Positions 16,009-24,528 of a DNA stretch of 64,000 nucleotides are shown one piece after another. The notes beneath the pieces were generated by a model that worked only from the letters and a program-made list of their open reading frames with translations, had not been told where the DNA came from and ran no database searches. Numbering within the stretch: the stretch's first letter is position 1; the number at the start of each line of letters is the position of its first letter. Position numbers and translations under genes: made by a program. Source of the stretch: CAVQFD01 sp963724695. GTDB lineage: Bacteria; Acidobacteriota; Vicinamibacteria; Vicinamibacterales; CAVVIG01. Location of the stretch: assembly GCA_963724695.1 (NCBI GenBank), contig CAVRVW010000010.1, positions 124,001 through 188,000 on the forward strand, written 5' to 3'.

Positions 16009-17983
16009 TCAACAGGACCCTGGAGGCGCCGGTTCCAGCTGGACGTCACGGGCGGACGAGGTCGCGGGCAGCGGCGTGCGGGTCTGGACGTGCTGACGGT
16101 GCCAAAGCGACAACACCGCAAGGCCCCACAGCTCGAAACCATACGAGCGGCGACCCGACATGTGGTCGGCGACCACCCTGGAGATCTGCGCGCGGTCGAG
16201 CGCCTGCAGCGGCGCCAGCGCCTCGTGCGAGAGCAAGTCCTCCACAAGCGGCCGGGCCGGCCCGCGCAACCAGGTGTGAACGGGAATGCTGAATCCCTGC
16301 TTCGGTGCGCGGGACACCGCGGTCCCGCATTCGCGGCGCGCCAGCTCGCGGAGCACACGCTTGGTCGCACCCGTGCGGCCGGCTTTGAGCGCGGCCGGCA
16401 GGCTCAGCGCGAACTCGGCCAGATCGGGATCCAGGAACGGCGATCGCACTTCGAGCCCGTGCGCCATGCTCATGCGATCGGCCTTGGCGAGAATGTCGTT
16501 CGGCAGGTAGTCCATCACATCGGCGGTCTGAAGCTGGGCGAGCGAGGGGTGGGGCGAGAGCGCATGCCGGGCCGCCATGGACGACAACGAGCCTTGCACG
16601 TCGAGCCTGCGTGCGGCCCCGGAGACCAGCCGCGACGCCTCGTCGGGCAGCCAGGTCCCATTCCAGGTGAAGTGGGCCACCGCCGGAGGCAGATCGGCGG
16701 CGCGCAGAAAGCGGCGAAGCTTGTACGACGCCGAGACCTTGCGCTCGCTCGTGGGCAGACGCTGACCTGCGCGCGCGAGCAGGTGCCGTACGGCGGACGG
16801 CATCCGCGCCGTCACCGCGTCGTGCCAGAGTGTGGCGGGATAGGTCAGGTATCCCGCGAAGAGCTCGTCGCCGCCATCGCCGCCGAGCACCACTTTGACA
16901 TGCCGCGCGGCCTCGCGCGACAGGGTCCACACGGCGAGCGCGGACGAATCGGCGAGCGGATCGTCGGCGTGCGCGACGATCGGCAGGAAGTCGGCGAGGC
17001 TGTCCGCGGTGAGGCGCACCTCCTGGAGCGGCACGCCAATCTGCCGCGCCGTGCGTTCCGCATTCGGCCACTCGCTGTAGCTCGCCTCGGCGAACGTGAG
17101 GCAGAACGCGGAATGCAGACGCCCGGATCTCGCTGCGCTCCGGCCGACGAGCGACGAATCGATTCCTCCCGACAGAAACAGGCCGACGGGCACGTCGCTC
17201 CTGAGCGCGAACCTGGTCGACGCCTCGAGCAACGCGTCAAGGCGGTCGATGGCCCCGCGCATGTCGAGGTCGAGAGGGGCTGCCAGTGGAGCCGGCGGCC
17301 GCCAGTACACTCCGGCCCTGGCTTCGCCGTCGGCATTCCACAGCCTCCAGGTGCCGGGCGCGAGCCGCGCCACGCCGGCGAGCAGGGTCCGCTCACCAGG
17401 CACGTAGTTGAGGCAGAGGAACGCCGCCAGGGCGGCATCGTCGATCTCGCGCGATCGGTCGGGCAGCGCGGACAGGACCTTCAGCTCGGAGGCGAACGAC
17501 ACGCCGCCGCCGCTTTCGGTGAAGAAGAACGGCTTTTCGCCGAAGCGATCGCGCGCGGCAAACAGTTCTCGTCGCGCACGGTCGACGAGCGCGAAGGCGA
17601 ACATGCCACGGCAGCTTCGCGGGCAGGCCCGTGCCCCACTCGCGGTACCCGTGCAGCAGCACTTCGGTGTCGGATCCGGTCCGGAACCGGTGGCCACGGG
17701 CGGTCAGCTCGTCGCGCAGCTCGATGTAGTTGTAGATCTCGCCGTTGAAGGTGACCACCAGCTGGCCGTCGCTCGTGGCCATCGGCTGGTGGCCTTCGCG
17801 GAGATCGATGATCGCCAGGCGCCGATGGCCCAGGAAGAATGCGCCCTCGTGCCAGCACGTGCTGTCGTCAGGCCCGCGGTGCGCGAGAATGTCGACGAGA
17901 CGCCGCCAGAGGTCCACCTCCGGTCCCGGAGTCGAGAACGGCGCGCGCGCGCCGAAGGAAAAGTGTCCGAGGATGCCGCACAC
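16009..17983 (-). pseudogene. asnB: Asparagine synthase (glutamine-hydrolysing) family gene with one frameshift
   Basis: Starts with GTG-Cys (MCGILGHFSF; Cys2 is the glutaminase nucleophile), then HRGPDDS, HRRLAIIDL, TFNGEIYNY. After a frame change near 17610, where AAGCTGCCGTGG has one extra C, the second part continues GMFAFALVDRARRELFAARD, DVPVGLFLSGGIDSSLVG (the PP-loop for ATP) and ILAKADRMSMAHGLEVRSPF. Joined, about 658 aa, normal for this family. Such paralogues occur in polysaccharide loci, where they amidate uronic acids or similar. Between GT2 and a methyltransferase. One-base error or recent break; other motifs are intact. Confidence 0.85.
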
Positions 17984-17993
17984 GTCCGCGGCC

Positions 17994-18965
17994 CTAGCCT
18001 GCTTCGGACTCGCGGTTCCACTCGCGCCGCACGTGTTCCTGCTGCGACCGTTCGCTCTGATAGTAGATGCGGATGAGGATCTCCGCGAGAATGCCGGTGA
18101 GCAGTGTCTGGAGCCCGCCCAGCATCAGCAGCGAGGCCAGCAGGAACCAGCCGCCCCGTTCGCGGATGGTTGGCGTGCCCGTGATCCACGAGTAGGCGAC
18201 GAGCGATCCGGCGATGGCCACGCCCACGCCGATGAGCAACAACCCGATCTTGCCGAAGGCCTTGAGCGGCCGCGTGAAGTAGTACCGCGCGAAGTACAGA
18301 TAGAGGATGTCGAGGAAGACGTTGATCGTGCGGCCCAGGCCGTAGTTCGATTGTCCGACCGGCCGTTCGATGTTGCGAATCCGCACCTCCGTCACCTTTG
18401 CGCCGGCCATGCTCGCCAGCACCGGCACGAACCGATGCTGTTCGCCGAGCAGGCGCAGGCGGTGCACCAGGTCGGCGCGATAGGCGCGAAACGTCGTCCC
18501 CACATCGTGGATCGACAGGCCCGAGACCCGGCGGATCATCCAGTTCGCGGCGCGGGACGGCCAGCGCCGCAGAATGCCTTCCTGTCGATCGTGGCGCCAG
18601 CCGCACACGAGATCGACGCCTTCCTCGATCTGATCGAGGAAGAGCGACAGGTCCTCGGGAAAATGCTGGAGGTCGGAGTCCATTGAGACGACGATGTCGC
18701 CGCGTGCAGCCCCGAGGCCGGCCTGGAGCGCGGGCGTCTGGCCGAAGTTCCGCCTGAGCTCCACGACGCGCAGCCGGGGCTCGGATTGGATGAGGGATCG
18801 CGCCAGTGCCAGGCTGCCATCGGTGCTGCCATCGTCCACCAGCACGAACTCAAAGACGTAACGCGCCTCGAGGAGCGCCGTCGCGCGCGTGAGGCGCCCC
18901 ACGAACTCGGCGAGCGTGGCCGCTTCGTTGTAGACCGGAGCGACGATCGAGACGAGTGGCGTCAT
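17994..18965 (-). CDS. Family 2 glycosyltransferase, polyprenyl-phosphate sugar transferase type (323 aa)
   Basis: The catalytic domain occupies residues 1-230: SIVAPVYNEAATL, VLVDDGSTDGSL, RNFGQTPALQAG, VSMDSDLQHFPEDL (DxD-type metal site). Two C-terminal membrane helices follow (KIGLLLIGVGVAIAGSLVAY and WFLLASLLMLGGLQTLLTGI). This is the DPM1/ArnC/GtrB layout, which loads a sugar onto undecaprenyl phosphate at the inner membrane. The ATG at 18965 overlaps the upstream methyltransferase stop by ATGA. It probably makes the lipid-linked donor used by the GT39-type protein at the head of the operon. Confidence 0.85.
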   Translation of the reverse strand: MTPLVSIVAPVYNEAATLAEFVGRLTRATALLEARYVFEFVLVDDGSTDGSLALARSLIQSEPRLRVVELRRNFGQTPALQAGLGAARGDIVVSMDSDLQHFPEDLSLFLDQIEEGVDLVCGWRHDRQEGILRRWPSRAANWMIRRVSGLSIHDVGTTFRAYRADLVHRLRLLGEQHRFVPVLASMAGAKVTEVRIRNIERPVGQSNYGLGRTINVFLDILYLYFARYYFTRPLKAFGKIGLLLIGVGVAIAGSLVAYSWITGTPTIRERGGWFLLASLLMLGGLQTLLTGILAEILIRIYYQSERSQQEHVRREWNRESEAG

Positions 18966-19771
18966 GAGGCGGGCCTGAGGCCGGTGACCGTCCAGCTGTA
19001 GCCGTGGCGATGGTGCAGCCGCACGCCCACGAACCCCGCGTGCGTCATGAGCGCCTCGGCTTCGGCCCGGGTGTAGTACTTGGCGTAGGCCGGGTTGAGC
19101 TGATCGTAGATGACGACCCGCCGCTTGGCGGGGGTCAGCGGCCGCATGACACGCTGCATGTACTCCGCAAGGGGAAGCGGGAGCCAGCGGCATGCGTGCA
19201 TGTAGACCCAGAACGCAGGGTAGAGCGCCTTGACGAACAGATCGAGCCCGCGGTGCGGCAGCCGCCGCGTGAACCCCCAGAGCAGCCCGGCGAGGGCCAG
19301 GTAGCTTGCGTTGCCTTCCCGACCGTACAGCCAGATCGCAAAGGTGCCGCCAGGGCGGAGGGCGCGATACGCCGCCGCAGCCACAGGCGCCGGGTCCGGA
19401 ATGTGGTGCATGACGCCGATCGAAAACACGTAGTCCAGATCGCCCGTCGGCGGCAGGCGATCGCCGGTCTCTTCGAGGTAGATGATCCGGTCGCGCTCCG
19501 CCCGGGTGTTCGCCTGGAGGACCTCGAACGCATCCGACGGCTCCACGGCCACGACGGTGGAGGCGCCTGCCATCGCCAGGATTCGGACGAACCGGCCCGT
19601 GCCCGCGCCGATCTCCGCCACGCGGCGTCCCCTGACGTCCCGATCCGAGACCAGCGGGTGGAAGATGTCGTTGAAGAGCTCAGCCGATCCAAAAAACCCT
19701 TCGTTGTCCGGATAGCGCGTCCATTGCTCTCCGAAATCGGCGATGGTGCGCGATTGCAGCTGGTCGGTCAT
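18962..19771 (-). CDS. Class I SAM-dependent methyltransferase (269 aa)
   Basis: The start at the ATG complementing 19769-19771 (MTDQLQSRTIADFGEQWTRY) fits the family N terminus; upstream in-frame codons overlap the preceding gene. Motif I is VAEIGAGTGRFVRIL, followed by VVAVEPSDAFEVL, FSIGVMHHIPDP and AYRALRPGGTFAIWLYG. The 'FGEQWTRYPDNEGFFGS' opening is typical of glycan-cluster methyltransferases. 19 bases downstream of the GT39-type gene and overlapping the GT2 gene by 4 bases, so all are co-transcribed. Acceptor unknown, probably a surface glycan precursor. Confidence 0.78.
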   Translation of the reverse strand: MTDQLQSRTIADFGEQWTRYPDNEGFFGSAELFNDIFHPLVSDRDVRGRRVAEIGAGTGRFVRILAMAGASTVVAVEPSDAFEVLQANTRAERDRIIYLEETGDRLPPTGDLDYVFSIGVMHHIPDPAPVAAAAYRALRPGGTFAIWLYGREGNASYLALAGLLWGFTRRLPHRGLDLFVKALYPAFWVYMHACRWLPLPLAEYMQRVMRPLTPAKRRVVIYDQLNPAYAKYYTRAEAEALMTHAGFVGVRLHHRHGYSWTVTGLRPAS

Positions 19772-19790
19772 CGGGCGATCGCCGGTCTGC

Positions 19791-21347
19791 TCAGCCGCGC
19801 CTCCAGATGGGCGTACTCCGGACCCGGAGCACGAGGCAAAGCGGCGTGCCATCGCTCATGGTCACGCGATGGACCACGTCGGGGTGGGCCACAGCGTCGA
19901 GCACGTCCTGTCGGGAACCCTTGAGCAATCGGATGTCCAGATGGTACCCGCCCTGCTGCCTCATGCGAAACCAGATTGAAGGGAACCGCGCCGCGTCGAT
20001 GACGGCCACTTCCCAGGCGTTGGCCGTCACCCCGATGGGCATCTGCGCCCGCCCGGCGCTCGCCGCTGACCAGGCCACCGCCTGCAGAACGCAGTTGCCC
20101 CAATAATCCATCTCGTAGCGGCCGAAGGCGGCCCGAGGCCCGCCGATGACGGGGCTGAAGTACACGTACTGGTTGGGGTGGTTCCGGAGCTGGAAGAGGG
20201 CCGGCTCCGCGATCCCGACCGCAAGGGCAGCGGACACGAGCGCGGCCGTCGTTCGCCGCGACGCCGCCCGGAGAGCGAAATCCCAGCCCGCCGCTGCGAG
20301 CACTGCCAGCGGCGGCACGATGAAGAACACGTGGCGGATGCCGTCGTACAACGTCAGATGGCGCACGATCACGACCGAGGCGGGGATCAGGACGAACGCC
20401 CAGAGTGCGGCCAGTTGGACGCGCGAGGGCTGCATCTTCAGCAGTCGCGCGGCGGAGAGCGCGACGCCCAGCAGCACCACGGGCGGCACGCTGATGAGCA
20501 GCCACGTTGGCAGGTAGTGCCATGGGAGGTCGGCTGCCGCGAGGTCCTGACCGTCGAACAGCGAGGGGTTCCCCCAGCTGAACGCTGACGCCGTGAGGAA
20601 CGCTTCGAACGGGCGGACGAGCGGCTGCTCCTGCGCCCACGGCCAGAATGCCGTTCCGGCGACGAGCGCGGCGACGGTGACCAGCGCGAAACGCGCGGCG
20701 GTCCGCGCCAGATGTTCCGGCGACCGATCGCCGGATGCGTAAACGGCGACGGCAATCGCCAGGGCGGCGTACGCGAGGAGGACCAGTCCCATCGACCGTA
20801 CATTGATCGCCAGCGCGATCGCAGCCGAGAGCTTGGCGGCATGCGCCCACGACATGTACGGGTACTCCGGACGTACGGTCACGATGTAGTAGAGGGCGAC
20901 GAGCATCAGCGCGGCAAACGGCAGGTCCTTGGAGTTGTTCATGGACTCGCCGACGTAGCGAGGCATGGCCAGCAGCAGCATGGCCGCGAGCCACGCTGCC
21001 CGCTCGCCGAACAGCCGGCGCCCGAGCTTGAAGGCGAACACGAGTCCCACCCAGCCGAACACGCTGTTGACGGCGTGACGCACCACCCACAGGTCCGCCG
21101 GCACGAGACGCTGCACGGCGACGGAAAGGACTTCGACCAGCGCTCCGTAGAAACGCAGGTAGCCGAAGCTGATGTCGATCGACGACCGCGGGGCCTGACC
21201 CGTGTAGACGTTCCAGATCTCCTCCCCGTACTTCTGCAGGGCGCGTTCGTCCCAGGTTGCCCCGAAGTCGCGCGACAGCAGAATCATCGCTGGGAGGAGC
21301 GCCAGCGCCACGGCGGGCACGGCGAGACGACGGAGCGGGAGGCGCAT
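19791..21347 (-). CDS. GT39/ArnT-like membrane glycosyltransferase (518 aa)
   Basis: About 10-12 predicted membrane helices with a first periplasmic loop carrying the acidic motif (SRDFGATWDERALQKYGEEI), as in GT-C enzymes of the PMT/ArnT type, where an Asp in loop 1 acts in catalysis. Other segments: PRYVGESMNNSKDLPFAALM and NHPNQYVYFSPVIGGPRAAF, which recur in Acidobacteriota relatives. It should transfer a sugar from a polyprenyl-phosphate donor to an acceptor on the outer face of the inner membrane. First gene of the five-gene operon; 54 bases separate it from the divergent MEDS gene. Confidence 0.8.
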   Translation of the reverse strand: MRLPLRRLAVPAVALALLPAMILLSRDFGATWDERALQKYGEEIWNVYTGQAPRSSIDISFGYLRFYGALVEVLSVAVQRLVPADLWVVRHAVNSVFGWVGLVFAFKLGRRLFGERAAWLAAMLLLAMPRYVGESMNNSKDLPFAALMLVALYYIVTVRPEYPYMSWAHAAKLSAAIALAINVRSMGLVLLAYAALAIAVAVYASGDRSPEHLARTAARFALVTVAALVAGTAFWPWAQEQPLVRPFEAFLTASAFSWGNPSLFDGQDLAAADLPWHYLPTWLLISVPPVVLLGVALSAARLLKMQPSRVQLAALWAFVLIPASVVIVRHLTLYDGIRHVFFIVPPLAVLAAAGWDFALRAASRRTTAALVSAALAVGIAEPALFQLRNHPNQYVYFSPVIGGPRAAFGRYEMDYWGNCVLQAVAWSAASAGRAQMPIGVTANAWEVAVIDAARFPSIWFRMRQQGGYHLDIRLLKGSRQDVLDAVAHPDVVHRVTMSDGTPLCLVLRVRSTPIWRRG

Positions 21348-21401
21348 GCGGCGACGAACAGCTTAACGCAGGGGCCGTTTCCTGCTAACCTGTCTTTCAT
21401 C

Positions 21402-21985
21402 ATGCGTATAGGGCTACAGGGCTCGGCGGGTCACTCGGCGTTCTCGACATTCCATCATGCGATGCGCCTCTACAAGGACGACCTCGGGCTCTGCCGTCGT
21501 GTGGCGCGCTTCATCCACGCGGGCCTCTCGGCCGCGCAGCCGGGGATCGTCGTGGCGACGCCGCCGCACCTCGCGGGGATAGCGCGTGAACTCGACGCGC
21601 TCGGGCGGGACGCCGCCGCGTTGCAGGCGACCGGCGATCTCCAGTGCCTGGAGGCGCCCGCGTTGCTCGAGACGTTCATGATCGGCGACCAACCCGACAC
21701 CGCCTTGTTCAGGGCTGGCGCCCGAGAGCTCTTCCAGAGCGCCCGACGCGGGCGCTCGGGCGCCACGGTGTACGTTTACGGAGAGATGGTGGACCTGCTC
21801 TGGCAATCGGGTCGAACGGCGGCGGCGATGCGGCTCGAAGTGCTCTGGAGCCAACTGGCCGCCGTGGAGTCCTTCTCTCTCTTATGCGGGTATCCGCGGG
21901 AAATTTCTATCAGGGAAAGGGCCTCGATGCCCTTTGCGCGCTCCACACCCACGTCGAGCCTACCCTCCTGGAGCCAGCCCCCTAG
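21402..21985 (+). pseudogene. MEDS/DcmR-type sensory domain protein with one frameshift
   Basis: Reads GHSAFSTFHHAMRLYKDDLG, FIHAGLSAAQPGIVVATPPH, YVYGEMVDLLWQSGRTAAAM and SFSLLCGYP, the typical MEDS domain (a stand-alone sensory domain first seen in DcmR and histidine kinases of methylotrophs/methanogens). Near 21895 one base is missing (TATCCGCGGG): a one-base correction restores AGNFYQGKGLDALCALHTHV and a stop at 21985, giving about 195 aa. Without it the frame runs to 22040 with an unrelated tail. Stand-alone MEDS proteins probably act as small signal partners; no kinase is adjacent. Confidence 0.72.
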
Positions 21986-22117
21986 CGTCGCCCCCAGGGC
22001 CCAACGGCGCGACCATAGTCCGCCGCTAGGGAGATTTTAGTCTGGGCCTGTTCGCCTACCTCAACTGCAAAACCGTAATAATCCGCCACGATTCGGGAGT
22101 TGGCCATTCTTCGCGGC

Positions 22118-22132
22118 TGGCACACTTCTGGC
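22118..22132 (+). promoter_or_regulatory. Candidate sigma-54 (-24/-12) promoter for the PEGA/TonB pair
   Basis: TGGCACACTTCTGGC keeps the GG-N10-GC core and the TGGCAC half of the sigma-54 consensus, with one mismatch in the -12 half (TGGC for TTGC). Transcription would begin near 22144, 31 bases before the ATG at 22175. It sits in a 134-base gap with no sigma-70-type box. Confidence 0.45.
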
Positions 22133-22174
22133 GAATGCGGGAGGAGTGCAGCCCCGACTGAGCACTGGAAGTCG

Positions 22175-23353
22175 ATGACTTTGCGAGCTGTTCCGTTATC
22201 ACATCAAGGCCGTACGCCAGGGACACCTGACGAGGCCAATCCGCTCGACGCGTTCGGTCCCGAGGGGGTCGACGCGCTCGTTCCCGAGGGGGCTCATGGC
22301 CCTGCCAGAGTGGCCCCTCTCGACTTCGAACATCAGGGCGACGCCGCACCCGACCCGTCTCCGCGTCCGCTGGACTCAGGTCGTCCGCAGGGCGTCGGCC
22401 TCCGCACTGCATTCCTGCTCATCGGCGGCCTGCTCTCACTCATTGCCGGCGGCATCGTGGCGGTCCAGCTGCAGCGCGGCTCGATCTCGACCACTTCCGC
22501 GCCGCGAACCGGACGTCTCGCGCTCGAAACGCGACCGGCGGGCGTCCAGGTCGAGATCGACGGGCAACCCCGAGGGGCGACGCCGCTCGCCGTGGACCTG
22601 ACGGTCGGTACGCACACGGTGAAGTTCCGCCACGAAGCCGAGGAGCGGACGCTGTCGGTGAACATTACCGCCGGCGCTCAGATGTCGCAGTATCTCGAGC
22701 TGGGGCCCCCGAACGCGCCGGCAGCCCCGGTGGGTCACCTCACGATCGTCAGCGAGCCGCCTGGCGCGCGAGTGTCTATCAACGGCGAGGCGCGCGGCGT
22801 GACCCCGGTCACGGTCCGCGACCTCGAGGCGACGCCTCACAAGGTCACCGTGGTCGGCGCGACAGGCTCGAGCGAGCGGACCGTCGACGTCGAACCAGGT
22901 GGTACGACCTCGGTGGTCTTCGCGCTCGGCCGCCCCGGTGTGACGGCCGGCTATCTCTCCGTGCAGTCGGCGTTCACCGTCCAGATCGCCGAGGGCGGCG
23001 ACATCGTCGGGTCGAGCGCCGCGTCGCGCATGATGATGGCCGCCGGCCGACATGACATGACGTTCAGCAACCCTGAACTCGGATTCGAAGACCGGCGCCA
23101 GGTGGAGATACGCCCCGGCGCGACTACGACGGTTCGACTCGATGCTGTCGCGGCGCTCAACATCAACGCGCGACCCTGGGCCGAGGTCGCGGTTGACGGT
23201 GTGGCGCTGGGACAGACACCGATTGCCAACCACTCGCTGCCGCTCGGCTCACATCTGGTGGTGTTCAGGCACCCCGATCTTGGAGAGCGCCGTCAGACCG
23301 TCGTCGTCACGGCGCGCGGTCCGAACCGGATCTCGATGGATCTGACACGATGA
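22175..23353 (+). CDS. Membrane protein with repeated PEGA domains (392 aa)
   Basis: An N-terminal cytoplasmic segment of about 75 residues, one transmembrane helix at about 77-98 (LRTAFLLIGGLLSLIAGGIV), then four PEGA-like beta modules: LALETRPAGVQVEIDGQPRG, LTIVSEPPGARVSINGEARG, a divergent third and LNINARPWAEVAVDGVALGQ. PEGA domains are extracytoplasmic beta sandwiches, often in surface or signalling proteins. The fusion of a soluble N terminus and outside PEGA modules suggests trans-membrane signalling or envelope anchoring. The stop overlaps the next ATG by 4 bases (ATGA), so it is coupled to the TonB-like protein. Confidence 0.8.
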   Translation: MTLRAVPLSHQGRTPGTPDEANPLDAFGPEGVDALVPEGAHGPARVAPLDFEHQGDAAPDPSPRPLDSGRPQGVGLRTAFLLIGGLLSLIAGGIVAVQLQRGSISTTSAPRTGRLALETRPAGVQVEIDGQPRGATPLAVDLTVGTHTVKFRHEAEERTLSVNITAGAQMSQYLELGPPNAPAAPVGHLTIVSEPPGARVSINGEARGVTPVTVRDLEATPHKVTVVGATGSSERTVDVEPGGTTSVVFALGRPGVTAGYLSVQSAFTVQIAEGGDIVGSSAASRMMMAAGRHDMTFSNPELGFEDRRQVEIRPGATTTVRLDAVAALNINARPWAEVAVDGVALGQTPIANHSLPLGSHLVVFRHPDLGERRQTVVVTARGPNRISMDLTR

Positions 23354-24405
23354 ACGGCACTGCAAATCTCTGGCGTCTCGGCGCAGCGGCGCTCGTCGTG
23401 ACCCTGCTTTCGGGGCCCGTGCGCGCACAGGACCCGCTCAGCGCGGCCAAGGAGCTGTACGCCTCCGCGGCCTATGACGAGGCGTTGTCCGCACTGGAAC
23501 GGCTCAGCGCCGGGGCGACGCCCGCCGTCGCGCTCGAAATCGATCAGTATCGGGCGTTCTGCCTGTTTGCCCTGGGCCGCACCAGAGAGGCCGAGGCGGT
23601 CGCCGAGAGCGTCGTGCGCGCCAATCCGCTCGTGGAGCTTCAGGCCGCGGACACGTCGCCCCGAATCGTGGCGCTCTTCGCCGACATTCAGAAGCGGTTG
23701 CTGCCGGCGCTCATTCGTGAGCGCTACCGCACGGCTCGGTCGTCCATGGACGAGGGCGACACCGCGGCGACGCAGGCCGATCTGGTCCTCGTGCAACGCA
23801 TGCTGGCCAAGGCGAGGAGCCTGGGCGCGTGGGACGATGCCCTCGCGGACATCAACGTGCTCGTCGATGGATTCCTCGAGTTGAATCGCGCGGCCGAGCG
23901 CCGTGCCGCGGCGACGCCCCCTCCGCCCAGTCCCGCGGAGCCAGCACCTGCGGCAGCTCCCGCATCGACAGCGGCCGCTCCGTCCAACGCGCCGCCGGCC
24001 GCCTCCCTGGTCGCGCCGCAGCCGACAGCCGTGCCGACCCCGACGCCTGCCAGCGTGGCACCTGCCGAGCCGCCGGCCGCGGCGAGCGCCGGCGGGGCTG
24101 TGGCGCGTGCGGTGATATACAGCGCGGTCGACAGCCAGGTGACCGGACCGGTCGCCCTGCGTCAGGAGATCCCGAAGGTCCCGGCCCACCTTGCGCCGTC
24201 GATCAGGGCGAGCAAGCGCACCGGCATCATCGAGGTCACGATCGACGAACGCGGCCGTGTCGAAACGGCGCTCATTCGCGAATCGGTCGACCCCGTGTTC
24301 GATGGGATGGTGCTGACGGCTGCCAAGGCGTGGCAGTATCAGCCGGCCAGGCTGCAAGGCACGCCCGTTCGGTACTTGAAGCGCATCGCCATCGCGCTCC
24401 GCTAG
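23350..24405 (+). CDS. TPR-containing TonB-like energy-transducing protein (351 aa)
   Basis: Signal peptide about residues 1-26 (AAALVVTLLSGPVRAQ), then a TPR-like helical region (AAKELYASAAYDEALSALER), a Pro/Ala-rich linker at about 186-255 and a C-terminal TonB domain at about 268-351 (KRTGIIEVTIDERGRVETAL, then FDGMVLTAAKAWQYQPARLQ). Classic TonB has an N-terminal membrane anchor; here the anchor is replaced by a cleaved signal and a TPR part, so it may act as a periplasmic envelope link rather than as an ExbBD-driven transducer. Coupled to the PEGA gene. Confidence 0.8.
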   Translation: MNGTANLWRLGAAALVVTLLSGPVRAQDPLSAAKELYASAAYDEALSALERLSAGATPAVALEIDQYRAFCLFALGRTREAEAVAESVVRANPLVELQAADTSPRIVALFADIQKRLLPALIRERYRTARSSMDEGDTAATQADLVLVQRMLAKARSLGAWDDALADINVLVDGFLELNRAAERRAAATPPPPSPAEPAPAAAPASTAAAPSNAPPAASLVAPQPTAVPTPTPASVAPAEPPAAASAGGAVARAVIYSAVDSQVTGPVALRQEIPKVPAHLAPSIRASKRTGIIEVTIDERGRVETALIRESVDPVFDGMVLTAAKAWQYQPARLQGTPVRYLKRIAIALR

Positions 24406-24429
24406 CATCGCGTCGATCCCTTGGCCAAT

Positions 24430-24457
24430 GGCCTCTGGCCTCTGACCTCTAGCCCTG
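24430..24457. repeat. Short 7-base array (CCTCTGG units)
   Basis: GGCCTCTGGCCTCTGACCTC followed by TAGCCC: three to four units of CCTCTGG/CCTCTGA/CCTCTAG at 7-base spacing between the TonB-like and peptidase genes. A possible -10 (TACACT, 24479-24484) for the peptidase gene follows it. Confidence 0.55.
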
Positions 24458-24528
24458 CCCCCGGCGGCCCGTCTTCGCTACACTTGCACTCGCCCGGATC
24501 CTTCCGGACCGGACTGTGGAGCGTCAAC

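Noticed and set aside
22041..22174. A small gene in the gap upstream of the PEGA gene
   Set aside because: No frame has both a start with a ribosome site and a conserved-looking sequence; the gap is better explained by a promoter.
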